From DUQX01 sp050948825 (GTDB taxonomy: Bacteria; Bacillota; Dethiobacteria; DTU022; UBA8154): DNA of 64,000 bases. Positions 16,868-25,250 of the stretch are shown one piece after another. The notes under the pieces are model-generated. The model searched no databases, had not been told where the DNA came from, and saw nothing but the letters and a program-made list of their open reading frames with translations. A program made the translations under genes and the position numbers. The stretch is from the NCBI GenBank assembly GCA_050948825.1, contig JBMNEO010000004.1, positions 1-64,000 of the forward strand, read 5' to 3'. The first letter of the stretch is position 1. Each line of letters opens with the position of its first letter.

Positions 16868-17947
16868 TCAGCAAATATCCGAATACCAGCGGTTTTTGTT
16901 TTCTGCGAAAATTTCCTCCATGATTACGCGCACATTCTTTGTTATCCTCCATTCCGGGTAGTGGGAGGAAAATTTTTGCGTGTCGCTGATATACCAGATG
17001 TGATCCCCGGTGCGGTGCTGATCATTGTAAAGGCAGTTTATTTTTTTGCGGGTTATTTCCTGGGCAATCTCAACTGCTTCTATGACGGAGATATTTGAAG
17101 CGCGTCCTCCTCCCAGGTTGTAAACTTCACCGCCGGGGCGCGGGTTTTTAAAAAACGCATCTATGGCTGCAACAACGTCGCTGGAGCTGATTACATCCCT
17201 TACCTGTTTGCCCTTGTAACCAAATATGGTGTAAGGAGTTCCTGTAACGGCGCATTTCATCAGGTAATTGATAAAACCGTGCTGTTCCACACCCGACTGA
17301 CGGGCGCCGCTTAATACTCCCCCGCGGAAACAGCAGGTTTTTTGCCGGAAATACCTCCCGTATTCCTGGACCAGGAGATCTGCCGCAAGCTTGGATGTGC
17401 CGAATAGGGAGTGTGTGCAACCGTCAACGGGCATGTTTTCGGGGATGCCCTGCCGGTAGGGGTGCAGGGGATCGATCTCCCAGCGGGTTTCCAGTTCCAC
17501 CAGGGGGAGCTTGTTGGGACGGTCGCCGTAGACTTTGTTGGTGGAGGTAAAGATAAAAACCCCATCCGGGCAGTATTTGCGCATAGCCTCCAGCAGGTTC
17601 AGCGTGCCGTTGGCATTTACGGTGAAATCGGTCAGCGGATCGCCGGCAGCCCAGTCGTGGGAAGGCTGCGCTGCGGTATGGACGATCAGGGAAATATTTT
17701 CACCGAAGCTGGAAAAAATATTGTTTATCGCTTCCGCATCCCTGATATCCGTGCAATAATGCTTATATCTCGAGCCGGACAGGTTTTTCAGCCGCCTGAG
17801 ATTGCCGGCAACCGATCCGGTGGGGCCAAAAAAATGCCTGCGCATGTCGTTGTCGATGCCGATAACATCAAAACCGGCTTGGATATAAAATTCGGCCGCT
17901 GCGGAGCCGATTAACCCCGCCGAACCCGTGATCACGATAACTGACAT
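16868..17947 (-). CDS. CDP-paratose 2-epimerase-like sugar-nucleotide epimerase
   Basis: Short-chain dehydrogenase of the tyvelose-epimerase group, 359 residues. Recognised by IGIDNDMRRHFFGPTGS, HTAAQPSHDWAAGDP, FTSTNKVYGDRPN and the catalytic-site stretch CTHSLFGTSKLAAD, which are special to CDP-paratose/CDP-tyvelose epimerase relatives. The nucleotide sugar need not be CDP-paratose; many clostridial members sit in polysaccharide clusters without the rest of the tyvelose pathway, as here. It probably heads the minus-strand polysaccharide cluster. Confidence 0.8.
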   Translation of the reverse strand: MSVIVITGSAGLIGSAAAEFYIQAGFDVIGIDNDMRRHFFGPTGSVAGNLRRLKNLSGSRYKHYCTDIRDAEAINNIFSSFGENISLIVHTAAQPSHDWAAGDPLTDFTVNANGTLNLLEAMRKYCPDGVFIFTSTNKVYGDRPNKLPLVELETRWEIDPLHPYRQGIPENMPVDGCTHSLFGTSKLAADLLVQEYGRYFRQKTCCFRGGVLSGARQSGVEQHGFINYLMKCAVTGTPYTIFGYKGKQVRDVISSSDVVAAIDAFFKNPRPGGEVYNLGGGRASNISVIEAVEIAQEITRKKINCLYNDQHRTGDHIWYISDTQKFSSHYPEWRITKNVRVIMEEIFAENKNRWYSDIC

Positions 17948-18109
17948 TTTTCTCTGTACCCGTCCGGGTGTTAAACCGTTGGTTATTAAAGCGGGGAGTA
18001 GTCTTGCAAGTTTCTGCCCGCCTTTATATACTGTATGTAGCAGAGGTGAAATTTGACAGCAACAAGAAGGCAGTCACTTCTTTGCTTTAAATTGAAAGGA
18101 GCCGGGAAA

Positions 18110-19003
18110 ATGCGTCTGAAAGATTTAACAATTGAAGTGGACGGTATCCCTTTAAAAGGGCGGGCTTACCTGCCCGCTTTAGAGCCTGAAGGGGAGGTTT
18201 GGAAAAAGGAGCCGCTGCTGATTCTCTGCCACGGTATCCCCAGGGGCGAACCGGATCGTGGAAGAGGGCAGGGATCGGTGCAAAAGGTAGGGCAGAAGCG
18301 GGAGCAGGAGCAGGAGCCTGAGGAAGACGGCGGCTATCCTGCGCTTGCAGAGCGCTGCTTTGCCGAAGGTTTCCCGTGTTTCCATTTTAATTTCCGGGGG
18401 ACGGGAGAGAGCGGGGGGAATTTTGACCTGAAGGGTTGGACGAGGGACCTGCGGGGTGTGTTGGATTGCTGGGAACAGAAGGAATTACATCAAGGGGGTT
18501 TTTACCTCTGGGGTTTTAGCGCCGGAGCGGCGGTTTCCTGCTGCGTGGCTGCTGTTGATTTCCGCGTTAAGGGGGTAGTTCTGGCGGCCAGCCCGGCGGA
18601 ATTCAAAAGCCTTTTCCCCCGGAAGAACCTGCCGGCTATTCTTGAGCGCTTTCGCGAAACCGGCCTTTTCAGAGATCCTTCTTTTCCTGCCGATCCCGAG
18701 AGCTGGCTGGAAGATATTTATTCCGTAAATCCTCTCAACGAAATTCAAAAAATAGCTCCGCGCCCTCTGCTGCTGGTTCATGGGACGGGGGACGATGTGG
18801 TCCCCTATGAACATGCGCAAAAGCTCAATGAAGCAGTGGAGGCAAAGAGGAAGGCGAAAGGAACGGGGGCTCTGCAGGCTTCTGCCGGGGAACCCGAGCC
18901 GCTATTGACGCTGCCGGGGGCCGGCCACCAACTGCGCAAAGATCCGCAGGCCGTAGCGAAATGCATCAACTGGTTAAAGGAATTAAAAAACATTACCCGA
19001 TAG
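18110..19003 (+). CDS. Alpha/beta hydrolase with a charged insert
   Basis: Serine hydrolase fold, 297 residues from ATG 18110 (GAAAGGAG upstream). Nucleophile elbow GFSAG; oxyanion region LCHGIPRG; acid and base in LVHGTGDDVVPYEHAQ and PGAGHQLRKDPQAV. Between the oxyanion loop and FPCFHFNFRGTGESGG lies a repetitive insert rich in Gln, Glu, Arg and Gly (near residues 48-75) not usual for the family. Substrate unknown, as for most such hydrolases. Single gene divergent from the polysaccharide cluster. Confidence 0.8.
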   Translation: MRLKDLTIEVDGIPLKGRAYLPALEPEGEVWKKEPLLILCHGIPRGEPDRGRGQGSVQKVGQKREQEQEPEEDGGYPALAERCFAEGFPCFHFNFRGTGESGGNFDLKGWTRDLRGVLDCWEQKELHQGGFYLWGFSAGAAVSCCVAAVDFRVKGVVLAASPAEFKSLFPRKNLPAILERFRETGLFRDPSFPADPESWLEDIYSVNPLNEIQKIAPRPLLLVHGTGDDVVPYEHAQKLNEAVEAKRKAKGTGALQASAGEPEPLLTLPGAGHQLRKDPQAVAKCINWLKELKNITR

Positions 19004-19017
19004 GAAGGTGCAATCTA

Positions 19018-19356
19018 TTAATGGGGCCCCGACTGCCGGTTAATGATTCTTCTCTGTTCCCATTTGCGTACGGGATTTCTGTGCCATTGTTTGTACTCTG
19101 TAAACTCTTCATCAGTTAAAAAGATATCGCTCCAAAGATAGACTGCAGGGGCAGGCAAAGTCCTGGCCCCCTGAACATCTTCCCTGTAGATCTCTTTGAT
19201 TGTTTCGAAACCATAGATCTGGAAAAGTATTTTGATCTGCTCCAGGGTCCCCCTGGCCAGCACCTCCAGGATGATCGTTTTTTTCATGCTATCTGTATCT
19301 ATTAAAGCAGTATCGTAATTCCAGAAAACTGTTTTTAATTCTTCAGGAAGTTTCAT
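19018..19356 (-). CDS. DUF6922 protein, probable antitoxin partner of AbiEii
   Basis: 112 residues from ATG 19356, overlapping the AbiEii stop by four bases. The N-terminus (LPEELKTVFWNYDTALIDTD and TIILEVLARGTLEQIKILF) matches the DUF6922 pattern, small proteins often coupled to AbiEii/AbiGii-type nucleotidyltransferases. In this pair the antitoxin-like gene follows the toxin. The function is inferred from context. Confidence 0.6.
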   Translation of the reverse strand: MKLPEELKTVFWNYDTALIDTDSMKKTIILEVLARGTLEQIKILFQIYGFETIKEIYREDVQGARTLPAPAVYLWSDIFLTDEEFTEYKQWHRNPVRKWEQRRIINRQSGPH

Positions 19357-20051
19357 CGCCCTGGCTCTCCCATGCAATATTCAGAAAGATATTCATAAAC
19401 CTTTGCATTTAAATAGCTTTCTATGTTTTCCCGGGTTATGGTTTTGTCGAAAAGCAGCTGCTCGGTTTCTTTTTTATCGTGAATATCTTCAGTATATTTA
19501 AGCTGTTGTAGAAACAGCTTCCCGGAAAAGACGGTTTCTCCTTCTAAAACGTACTTTTGCCCACATTCCTTTATAATACGTTTAATATTTATAATATTTT
19601 GGGTTAAGAGGTAATATAAATCTACATAGTCTCTAAATGTTGTCCTTCTCCCTATAGTATAAGCTTTCATTAGAGCAATTTCTTCCGGTGAAGCTAATTT
19701 AAGCCCTGAGAGACGGGCATCAATATTTTCCCCGTTAATAAAGCCGTTTATGATTCTAAAGGGATAAGAGATAAAGCTGGTTTTAATACCCATAATATTT
19801 ACGTCTATCTGGTCAGTCTTTCTAAAAACTATGTTTGCCTGCCCGGCAGCGATAAAATTGTTCAACCAGCCGGTAATTTTTTTTGTGTCAATATTGCCCG
19901 GTGTAAAAAAATCCAGATCATTTGACCTGCGATGCTTGATTTTCATGGCTAAAGCTGTACCCCCTGCCAGGTAGTATCTTTCCATAAATTTTTCCTCGCT
20001 TAACAGGCGGCATATTTCTAGCATGTTATTATTGATTACAGCATCGAGCAA
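19353..20051 (-). CDS. AbiEii/AbiGii-family nucleotidyltransferase toxin
   Basis: Nucleotidyltransferase-fold toxin of the type IV toxin-antitoxin/abortive-infection family (known AbiEii members transfer nucleotides to tRNA or other targets). 232 residues from TTG 20051, ten bases after AAGGAG; a longer frame from 20120 would include the promoter. The active site is in YYLAGGTALAMKIKHRRS then NDLDFFTP (the Asp pair). LASPEEIALMKAYTIGRR then DYVDLYYLL are also family features. A TATAAT box lies about 50 bases upstream of the start. Paired with the DUF6922 gene. Confidence 0.8.
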   Translation of the reverse strand: MLDAVINNNMLEICRLLSEEKFMERYYLAGGTALAMKIKHRRSNDLDFFTPGNIDTKKITGWLNNFIAAGQANIVFRKTDQIDVNIMGIKTSFISYPFRIINGFINGENIDARLSGLKLASPEEIALMKAYTIGRRTTFRDYVDLYYLLTQNIINIKRIIKECGQKYVLEGETVFSGKLFLQQLKYTEDIHDKKETEQLLFDKTITRENIESYLNAKVYEYLSEYCMGEPGR

Positions 20052-20151
20052 GGCAAACACTCTCCTTGAAGAGTATGATACTATATTTATTATATCACAT
20101 TGTTTACCATTTTCATACAATTTACGGGGGCTAAAAAAGATATTATAGTTC

Positions 20152-20204
20152 TTGACAATATAATTTAAGAAAATTAGAATTTAATTAAGTAAAATCTTAA
20201 TTAG
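20152..20204 (+). promoter_or_regulatory. Consensus promoter and dyad operator of the arsR-ABC operon
   Basis: TTGACA (20152-20157), a 17-base spacer and TAGAAT (20175-20180). Directly after the -10 box TTAATTAAG (20181-20189) and CTTAATTAG (20196-20204) form an inverted repeat with one mismatch, placed where an ArsR repressor would block transcription. Confidence 0.75.
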
Positions 20205-20211
20205 TCTGGTG

Positions 20212-20604
20212 ATGCTTATGGAACAGTTATTAACCAGGTTAAAGGCGTTGGCTGATAAAACGCGTTTAAAGATCATCATAATTCTTTTAAACTATGATTT
20301 ATGTGTAGGGGCTCTGGCAAAGCATTTAGCTATTTCCGAAGCAGCTGTTTCCCAGCAGCTGCAAATTTTAAGAAAAGCAGGGCTGGTCAGGGGGGGAAAA
20401 CGCGGTTACTGGACCCATTACAGGGTGGAAAAAGAAATCATCAAGCAAATTATTTCCGACCTGGAAGAGCTACCTAACCGGCAGGTTAACCTCACATTTA
20501 TCTGTCAACGAGGGTTGGCCGGGGGAAAATATTTATCTTGCCGGAAAACATGTTTCGATAGAATAGAAGGACCTGACGATGCGAACAGGGGAGATAGTAA
20601 ATGA
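20212..20604 (+). CDS. ArsR/SmtB-family transcriptional regulator
   Basis: Winged-helix repressor of about 130 residues (ATG 20212 or 20218). The DNA-binding helices are in LAKHLAISEAAVSQQLQILR and the wing follows in GLVRGGKRGYWTHYRVE. A C-terminal extension carries three cysteines (ICQRG, LSCRKTC) that could sense a metal, though no classical ELCVCDL site is present. Its stop overlaps the ABC ATPase start, so it should control that exporter from the dyad in its own promoter. Confidence 0.85.
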   Translation: MLMEQLLTRLKALADKTRLKIIIILLNYDLCVGALAKHLAISEAAVSQQLQILRKAGLVRGGKRGYWTHYRVEKEIIKQIISDLEELPNRQVNLTFICQRGLAGGKYLSCRKTCFDRIEGPDDANRGDSK

Positions 20605-21578
20605 ATATTTTGGAAGCGAGCCGTTTAACCAAAAAATACGGGGATTTTACAGCTGTAAATAATCTTGATTTTAATGTTGTTGAAGGGGAAATTTTTGGAT
20701 TTCTCGGGCCCAACGGGGCCGGTAAGACCACTACCATTAATATGCTGACCGGGCTGGCCAGGGTAACCTCCGGCTCTGTTTACTTGTCAGGAATAGATTA
20801 TACCCGCGATACTAAAAAGGCTCAGCGGTTCATGGGTATTGTTCCCGATGAAAGCAACCTTTATGAAGAAATGGACGGGTTTCATAATCTAACCTTTTGC
20901 GCCGCTCTTTATGGTATGGAAAAACGCATCCGCGAAGAAAGGGCGAAAAGGCTTCTCCATCAATTTGGGCTGGCAGGTGTTGGAAACAGGCCCTTTAAGG
21001 CTTACTCCAAAGGTATGAAAAGAAAGCTCACGATTGCGGCCGGCATCATTCATGAGCCCAAAATTCTTTTCCTGGACGAGCCGACGACCGGTATAGATGT
21101 TGCGAGCGCAAGGCAGATACGCAAGTTAATATTGGATTTGAACAAAAAAGGTACCACTATTTTTTTAACCACGCATTACATTGAAGAAGCGGAAAGGCTC
21201 TGTGACAGAGTGGCCTTTATTGTTGATGGAGAAATTGTACGCGTGGGGACTGTTGACGAATTATTGAAAGAGGCGCAGGGGGAAACCATCATTCAGTTTA
21301 CGCTGAGCGGGGATATTTCCAAAATCAAGCAGGTTGCTGTGGACCGGTTCCCGGATTTTACGATCGAAATAGTGGGGGAAAATATGCTCAGGATTCATTC
21401 CGCTTCCCTGGTTTCCCTCATGCCCTTTATGAGGTTTTTTGAAGAAAATGGCCTGCTTGTTTTTGAGGCGAAAATTATCCGCCCCTCCCTGGAAGATGTC
21501 TTTGTAAAGGTTACCGGAATTGAACTGGAAAAAATGAAGAAAGAAAAGGAAAAGAAAGGGGCAGGTGGAAAAATTTGA
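20601..21578 (+). CDS. ABC exporter ATP-binding protein
   Basis: Nucleotide-binding subunit of an ABC-2 type exporter (drug, antibiotic or polymer export family), 325 residues. Walker A GPNGAGKTTTINML near residue 38, signature YSKGMKRKLTIAAG, Walker B ILFLDEPTTGIDV, switch His in LTTHYIEEAERL. The C-terminal 100 residues are the regulatory extension typical of the DrrA-like group. Overlaps its neighbours on both sides by four bases (translational coupling). Confidence 0.9.
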   Translation: MNILEASRLTKKYGDFTAVNNLDFNVVEGEIFGFLGPNGAGKTTTINMLTGLARVTSGSVYLSGIDYTRDTKKAQRFMGIVPDESNLYEEMDGFHNLTFCAALYGMEKRIREERAKRLLHQFGLAGVGNRPFKAYSKGMKRKLTIAAGIIHEPKILFLDEPTTGIDVASARQIRKLILDLNKKGTTIFLTTHYIEEAERLCDRVAFIVDGEIVRVGTVDELLKEAQGETIIQFTLSGDISKIKQVAVDRFPDFTIEIVGENMLRIHSASLVSLMPFMRFFEENGLLVFEAKIIRPSLEDVFVKVTGIELEKMKKEKEKKGAGGKI

Positions 21579-22309
21579 AGTCGTGGATAGCCTTCTGGAA
21601 CATATTGATGAAAGATATGAGAAATTATTACTTAAAACCCCCTAATATCAGCTGGGGCATAATCTTTCCCTTTGCCTGGACATTGATGTTCTTTTTAAGG
21701 TCCCGGACCGCATTTGATGTACAAAGCATTTTGCCGGGGGTAGTATCCATGTCCATTCTTTTCGGCACAACATCCATGCTTGCAGTAACGATCACTTTTG
21801 AGAGAAAGAGCCGCTCCTTTGAGAGACTCCTTTTGGCGCCGCTCGATCTTAATCTTCTGATGCTGGCGAAAACCACAGGTGCCATTATTTTCGGCGTCCT
21901 TAATGCTTTTGTTCCGATCTTTTTTGCTCTTTTCATAACCGATTTGTCTGATGTCAACTGGTTCCCGGCCTTGGGGAGTATTTTGCTGATGGCTGTTACT
22001 TCAACCTTTCTAGGTTTGTTTATTGCCGTTTCTGTAAGTGAAGTTTTTGAGGCGCAGACATTTTCTAATTTTTTCAGGTTTCCCATGATCTTTTTGTGCG
22101 GGTTATTTATCCCTCTGGGGGAGTTGCCCCTTTTTATAAGGCCGCTTTCCTTTATCCTTCCGCTTACCTATGGAGTTGATATTCTAAAAAATTCCATAAA
22201 CGGCAGCGGTGTTATTCAGCCCTGGTTGAGCTTTTTGGTCCTTTTGGGATTCGGCTTGTTTTTATTCGCCTTCAGCACAAAAAATATAAAAAGAAAGTGG
22301 ATTTATTAA
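21575..22309 (+). CDS. ABC-2 type exporter permease
   Basis: Membrane subunit, 244 residues with about six hydrophobic segments. Typical ABC-2 features: SMSILFGTTSMLAVTITFER, the cytoplasmic RKSRSFERLLLAPL and the late FRFPMIFLCGLFIPLGELP. Pairs with the preceding ATPase. What the ArsR-regulated system exports cannot be told. The last codons and the stop lie inside the left arm of a perfect 14-base inverted repeat. Confidence 0.85.
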   Translation: MKSWIAFWNILMKDMRNYYLKPPNISWGIIFPFAWTLMFFLRSRTAFDVQSILPGVVSMSILFGTTSMLAVTITFERKSRSFERLLLAPLDLNLLMLAKTTGAIIFGVLNAFVPIFFALFITDLSDVNWFPALGSILLMAVTSTFLGLFIAVSVSEVFEAQTFSNFFRFPMIFLCGLFIPLGELPLFIRPLSFILPLTYGVDILKNSINGSGVIQPWLSFLVLLGFGLFLFAFSTKNIKRKWIY

Positions 22310-22359
22310 CAACGCCCTTCTGATCGGTCTTCCTGGGGAGCATTGTAATAAATCCACTT
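22295..22359. repeat. Perfect 14-base inverted repeat spanning the permease stop codon
   Basis: AAGTGGATTTATTA (22295-22308) and TAATAAATCCACTT (22346-22359) are exact complements around 37 bases. The left arm is coding. No T-run follows, so it is not a standard terminator. Confidence 0.8.
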
Positions 22360-22511
22360 AACATTATTAAAAACTTTTTTGATAAATAGCCCGTTCGCAG
22401 TGCCCGGTTGCAATGATCGGGAGAGGTTATTAATAGAATGGCTTGAACGCGAGGAAGTCAGTGCTTCTCTGACTTCAGACTGGCAAGGTGGCAAGCATTA
22501 ATGCGAAAGTG

Positions 22512-22545
22512 GCAGGTTTAATCCAGACCTGCTTTTGTTTTTTTT
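22512..22545 (+). terminator. Rho-independent terminator of the arsR-ABC operon
   Basis: GCAGGT and ACCTGC form a six-pair stem around nine bases, followed by TTTTG and an eight-T run. It overlaps the stop codon end of the convergent feoB. Confidence 0.6.
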
Positions 22546-24380
22546 CCATTAAATAGATAAGCTTCGTAATCGCGGAGTTCCCGCCGATCGGAGGTGCCGC
22601 CTGCGGCAATAATCAGCAAAAGTGCCAGCAGGACAAAAACTGCTGCCAGGTGTAGCGGGGGGAGAAGCCTGTCCAGGAGCAGGTTCATAACCGTTCCGGC
22701 TGTTAACGAGGTAACGATCATCAACGCTGCGGATACAAGCATATCCTTGACGCCCAGTTCCCTGACCAGAATGCTGAAGGTAGCGGCACAGGGGAAATAG
22801 GTTGCCAGCACAATCGTTCCGATTACAAACTGCCCTGCGGTGAGGTTGAGGGGTTCCAGCATGGCCACAGCCACGTCTTTGCGCAGAAACCCGATGAGCA
22901 TTGTTGTAACCGCTTCTCCCGGAAGGCCCAGCAACCCTTTTACTACCGGTTCAAAAAGGGCTGCGAGAAAATCTATAACGCCGGCGGTGTAGAGGATATT
23001 GATGAAAAATATCCCCCCGAAGATATAAGGTACGGCATGGCAGAAAAAGTGGTTAAGCCGCATGGCGAGCTTTTTCAGCTGCGAGCTGAGGTGCGGCAGC
23101 CTGTAAGGGGGTATCTCGATTACCATCGAAGGCGTGTACCCCGGCATAAACCGGTCTGTAAGTATGCCCAGGACCGCCCAGATTAAAAAGAGTGTGGCGA
23201 AAATTACGGCCAGGTAAGCTCCGCCGTACCTGCCGACAAGTCCGAAAATAAGGGCTGTCTGTGCCATGCAGGGGACGGTGATCGCCATTACGGTACAGGC
23301 AATAAACCGCTCCCTCTTGCTGTCCAGGTTTCGTGCCGCTAATGCTGCAGGTACGTTGCAGCCCAGGCCTAAAATCATCGGCACGATGGCGTAACCGTGA
23401 AGCCCGATGCGGTGCATCAGCCTGTCGGCCATCACCGCCAGGCGGGGAAGGTAGCCGGAATCTTCAAGGATGCCCAGCAGCAGATAAAAAATTACGATAA
23501 AGGGCAAAACAAGTCCAAACGATACGAAAACCCCTGTAGTAAGCATACCCATGGATTCTTCGAAACTGATCTCCCCGTTCACGAGCTGGCCGATAAGAAC
23601 GTCATGCCAGAAACCCTCTCCCAGCAAGACGCTCAGTCTGTCCATAAGCGGCCCGTAAAACATTCCAAAAATTATCCTGTTGAAAAATACTTCGTGGATG
23701 AGCTCCCCTGCCCCAATGACAATTTTAAAGGTTAAATACAATACCAGGGCTGCCAGGGGTATCCCTGTCAGCGGCCTTAAGCTGGCATCCTGCAGCGCCT
23801 CGATCCAGGTGCGGTGGCGGTGTGATACAATCTGGACTTTTCCCACCAGGCTTCCTACTTCAGACCACCTTTCCGTGTCCGAGGAGGGTTTCCTTTCAGC
23901 TTTCCCGGCGGAAAAAATTAATCTGACAATGTCTTTTACCCCCTCCCCGCTGATGGCAACGGTGGGTACCACCGGAACACCCAGGAGTTCCTCCAGCCTG
24001 TCCGGATTTATCATTATTCCCTTCTGGGCTGCTTCGTCGAACATATTTAAAGCTATTACCATCGGTATTCCTCGCTCCAGCAGCTGCGTGGTGAGAAAGA
24101 GGTTTCTTTCCAGGTTCGTGGCGTTTACTATATTAATGATGATATCCGCATGCTCGACAAGCTCTGCTGTTACCTCTTCTGCCCGGCACGTGGGGGTCAG
24201 GCTGTAAGTCCCCGGAGAGTCGAGAATTTCAAAAGTTTCGGTGCCTGTTTTAAGCTCCCCCCGGGTAAATTCCACTGTTGTGCCGGGATAATTGGAGATC
24301 ATCACGCGGGCTCCGGTAAGCTGGGAGAAAATAACGCTTTTGCCTACGTTGGGGTTGCCTACCAGCACGATTTTTCTCAT
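22518..24380 (-). CDS. feoB: Ferrous iron transport protein B
   Basis: Fe(II) transporter, 620 residues. The N-terminal G-protein domain has G1 GNPNVGKSVIF, G3 ILDSPGTYSL and G4 ALNMFDEA; the membrane part has two Gate regions including GLGCNVPAALAARNLDS and ITVPCMAQTALIFGLVG. It lacks the long NFeoB C-terminal extension of enterobacteria, as usual in Firmicutes. The start overlaps the feoA stop by four bases. A Fur-like box lies upstream of feoA, so iron-dependent control is likely. Confidence 0.95.
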   Translation of the reverse strand: MRKIVLVGNPNVGKSVIFSQLTGARVMISNYPGTTVEFTRGELKTGTETFEILDSPGTYSLTPTCRAEEVTAELVEHADIIINIVNATNLERNLFLTTQLLERGIPMVIALNMFDEAAQKGIMINPDRLEELLGVPVVPTVAISGEGVKDIVRLIFSAGKAERKPSSDTERWSEVGSLVGKVQIVSHRHRTWIEALQDASLRPLTGIPLAALVLYLTFKIVIGAGELIHEVFFNRIIFGMFYGPLMDRLSVLLGEGFWHDVLIGQLVNGEISFEESMGMLTTGVFVSFGLVLPFIVIFYLLLGILEDSGYLPRLAVMADRLMHRIGLHGYAIVPMILGLGCNVPAALAARNLDSKRERFIACTVMAITVPCMAQTALIFGLVGRYGGAYLAVIFATLFLIWAVLGILTDRFMPGYTPSMVIEIPPYRLPHLSSQLKKLAMRLNHFFCHAVPYIFGGIFFINILYTAGVIDFLAALFEPVVKGLLGLPGEAVTTMLIGFLRKDVAVAMLEPLNLTAGQFVIGTIVLATYFPCAATFSILVRELGVKDMLVSAALMIVTSLTAGTVMNLLLDRLLPPLHLAAVFVLLALLLIIAAGGTSDRRELRDYEAYLFNGKKTKAGLD

Positions 24381-24616
24381 TTCTCTTCCACCTCCACCAG
24401 GATTCTGATTGCCTTTCCATAACCTATTGCTATCTGGTAGTTGTCAACGCTGATGGTAACCGGCCCCTGCTGGAATACCGAGCTTAGCTTGGTTATTTTT
24501 TTCCCCGGCCTGATTCCCAGAGGCTGCAGCCTTGCTCTTAACCCCTGTCCTCCGGCAATTGCAGTAATTATCCCCGATTGTCCCGGTTTCATCTCTGTTA
24601 ATGTTACCTGCGGCAT
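24377..24616 (-). CDS. feoA: Ferrous iron transport protein A
   Basis: 79-residue SH3-like cytoplasmic partner of FeoB. The core MKPGQSGIITAIAGGQGLRA, LGIRPGKKITKL and GPVTISVDNYQIAIG match the family throughout. First gene of the feoAB operon on the minus strand. Confidence 0.95.
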   Translation of the reverse strand: MPQVTLTEMKPGQSGIITAIAGGQGLRARLQPLGIRPGKKITKLSSVFQQGPVTISVDNYQIAIGYGKAIRILVEVEEK

Positions 24617-24640
24617 ATTAATTCCCTCTTATATATGATC

Positions 24641-24691
24641 TAATCGCGTTATTTAATCGCGTTAATTTAAAGAGAAAGATTCTCATTATCA
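24641..24691 (-). promoter_or_regulatory. Fur-like box and repeated motif upstream of feoA
   Basis: On the minus strand 24691-24677 reads TGATAATGAGAATCT, agreeing with the 7-1-7 Fur consensus TGATAATNATTATCA at 11 of 14 defined positions. Between it and feoA the motif TAATCGCGTTA occurs twice (24641-24651 and 24654-24664), exactly 13 bases apart. Confidence 0.55.
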
Positions 24692-24860
24692 TATATTCAT
24701 TATAAACCTTACCTTTTTACCTGTCAATCATTTCTCAGTGGCTAAAAAGCAAATAACGGATATTTGGCATAATGACCATATTTTATTTTAAGATTAATTG
24801 GACATAAGCTCATAATGCATATAACGGCTTATATTTCATCGATAGAGATACAGCCTGTTT

Positions 24861-25250
24861 TTAAGGGACCATAATGTTACCCTGACCGGGTGAAACCACC
24901 TGGATTATTCCTCCCCAGTTGCACATCAACTTGGATGTTTGGTTCAGCGCCGGTAGATTGCCGACTAAAACAGTGGGTGACCCTGGTACCCAGGGAGCAA
25001 CGATTGCCGGGATTCAGGGCTGTGGTTTTAGCACGCCTGGAGGCGGTGCAGCCGTTGCTGCGGCCACTGCCGGGTTGGCTGGCGAACTGCAAACACCGAA
25101 GGGTAAGATATTTACCATCGGTTTATTGTCCATTATGTTGGCTACCGGCTGGGTTGACATGACACGGTTAGCAGGCAGGATCATCAGCGTAGATGGCGCA
25201 GCACCGAAACTGCATTGCAGCATGGCGCCTCCGCATACAATTAAAGCCAT
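24861..25250 (-). CDS. DUF4280 (PAAR-like) protein with an in-frame TGA at a cysteine position
   Basis: Small PAAR-like family found with secretion-system or toxin loci. From ATG 25250 (GGGAGG seven bases upstream) the frame reads MALIVCGGAMLQCSFGAAPS, IMDNKPMVNILPFGVC and GVLKPQP, then TGA (25016-25014), then without any frame change IPAIVAPWVPGSPTVLVGN, KLMCNWGGIIQVVSPGQ and TAA at 24861. The complete frame is 129 codons, the normal family length. The family pattern is MPCIP, so TGA replaces a cysteine codon. It is either a nonsense mutation or a selenocysteine codon. No secretion-system gene is nearby. Confidence 0.8.
24981..24995 (-). other. Hairpin just downstream of the in-frame TGA (SECIS-like position)
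   Basis: On the minus strand CCCTGG-GTA-CCAGGG forms a six-pair GC-rich hairpin beginning 18 bases after the TGA; the loop starts with G. Distance and loop base are within the loose range described for bacterial SECIS elements, but the stem is short and could be chance. Confidence 0.4.
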
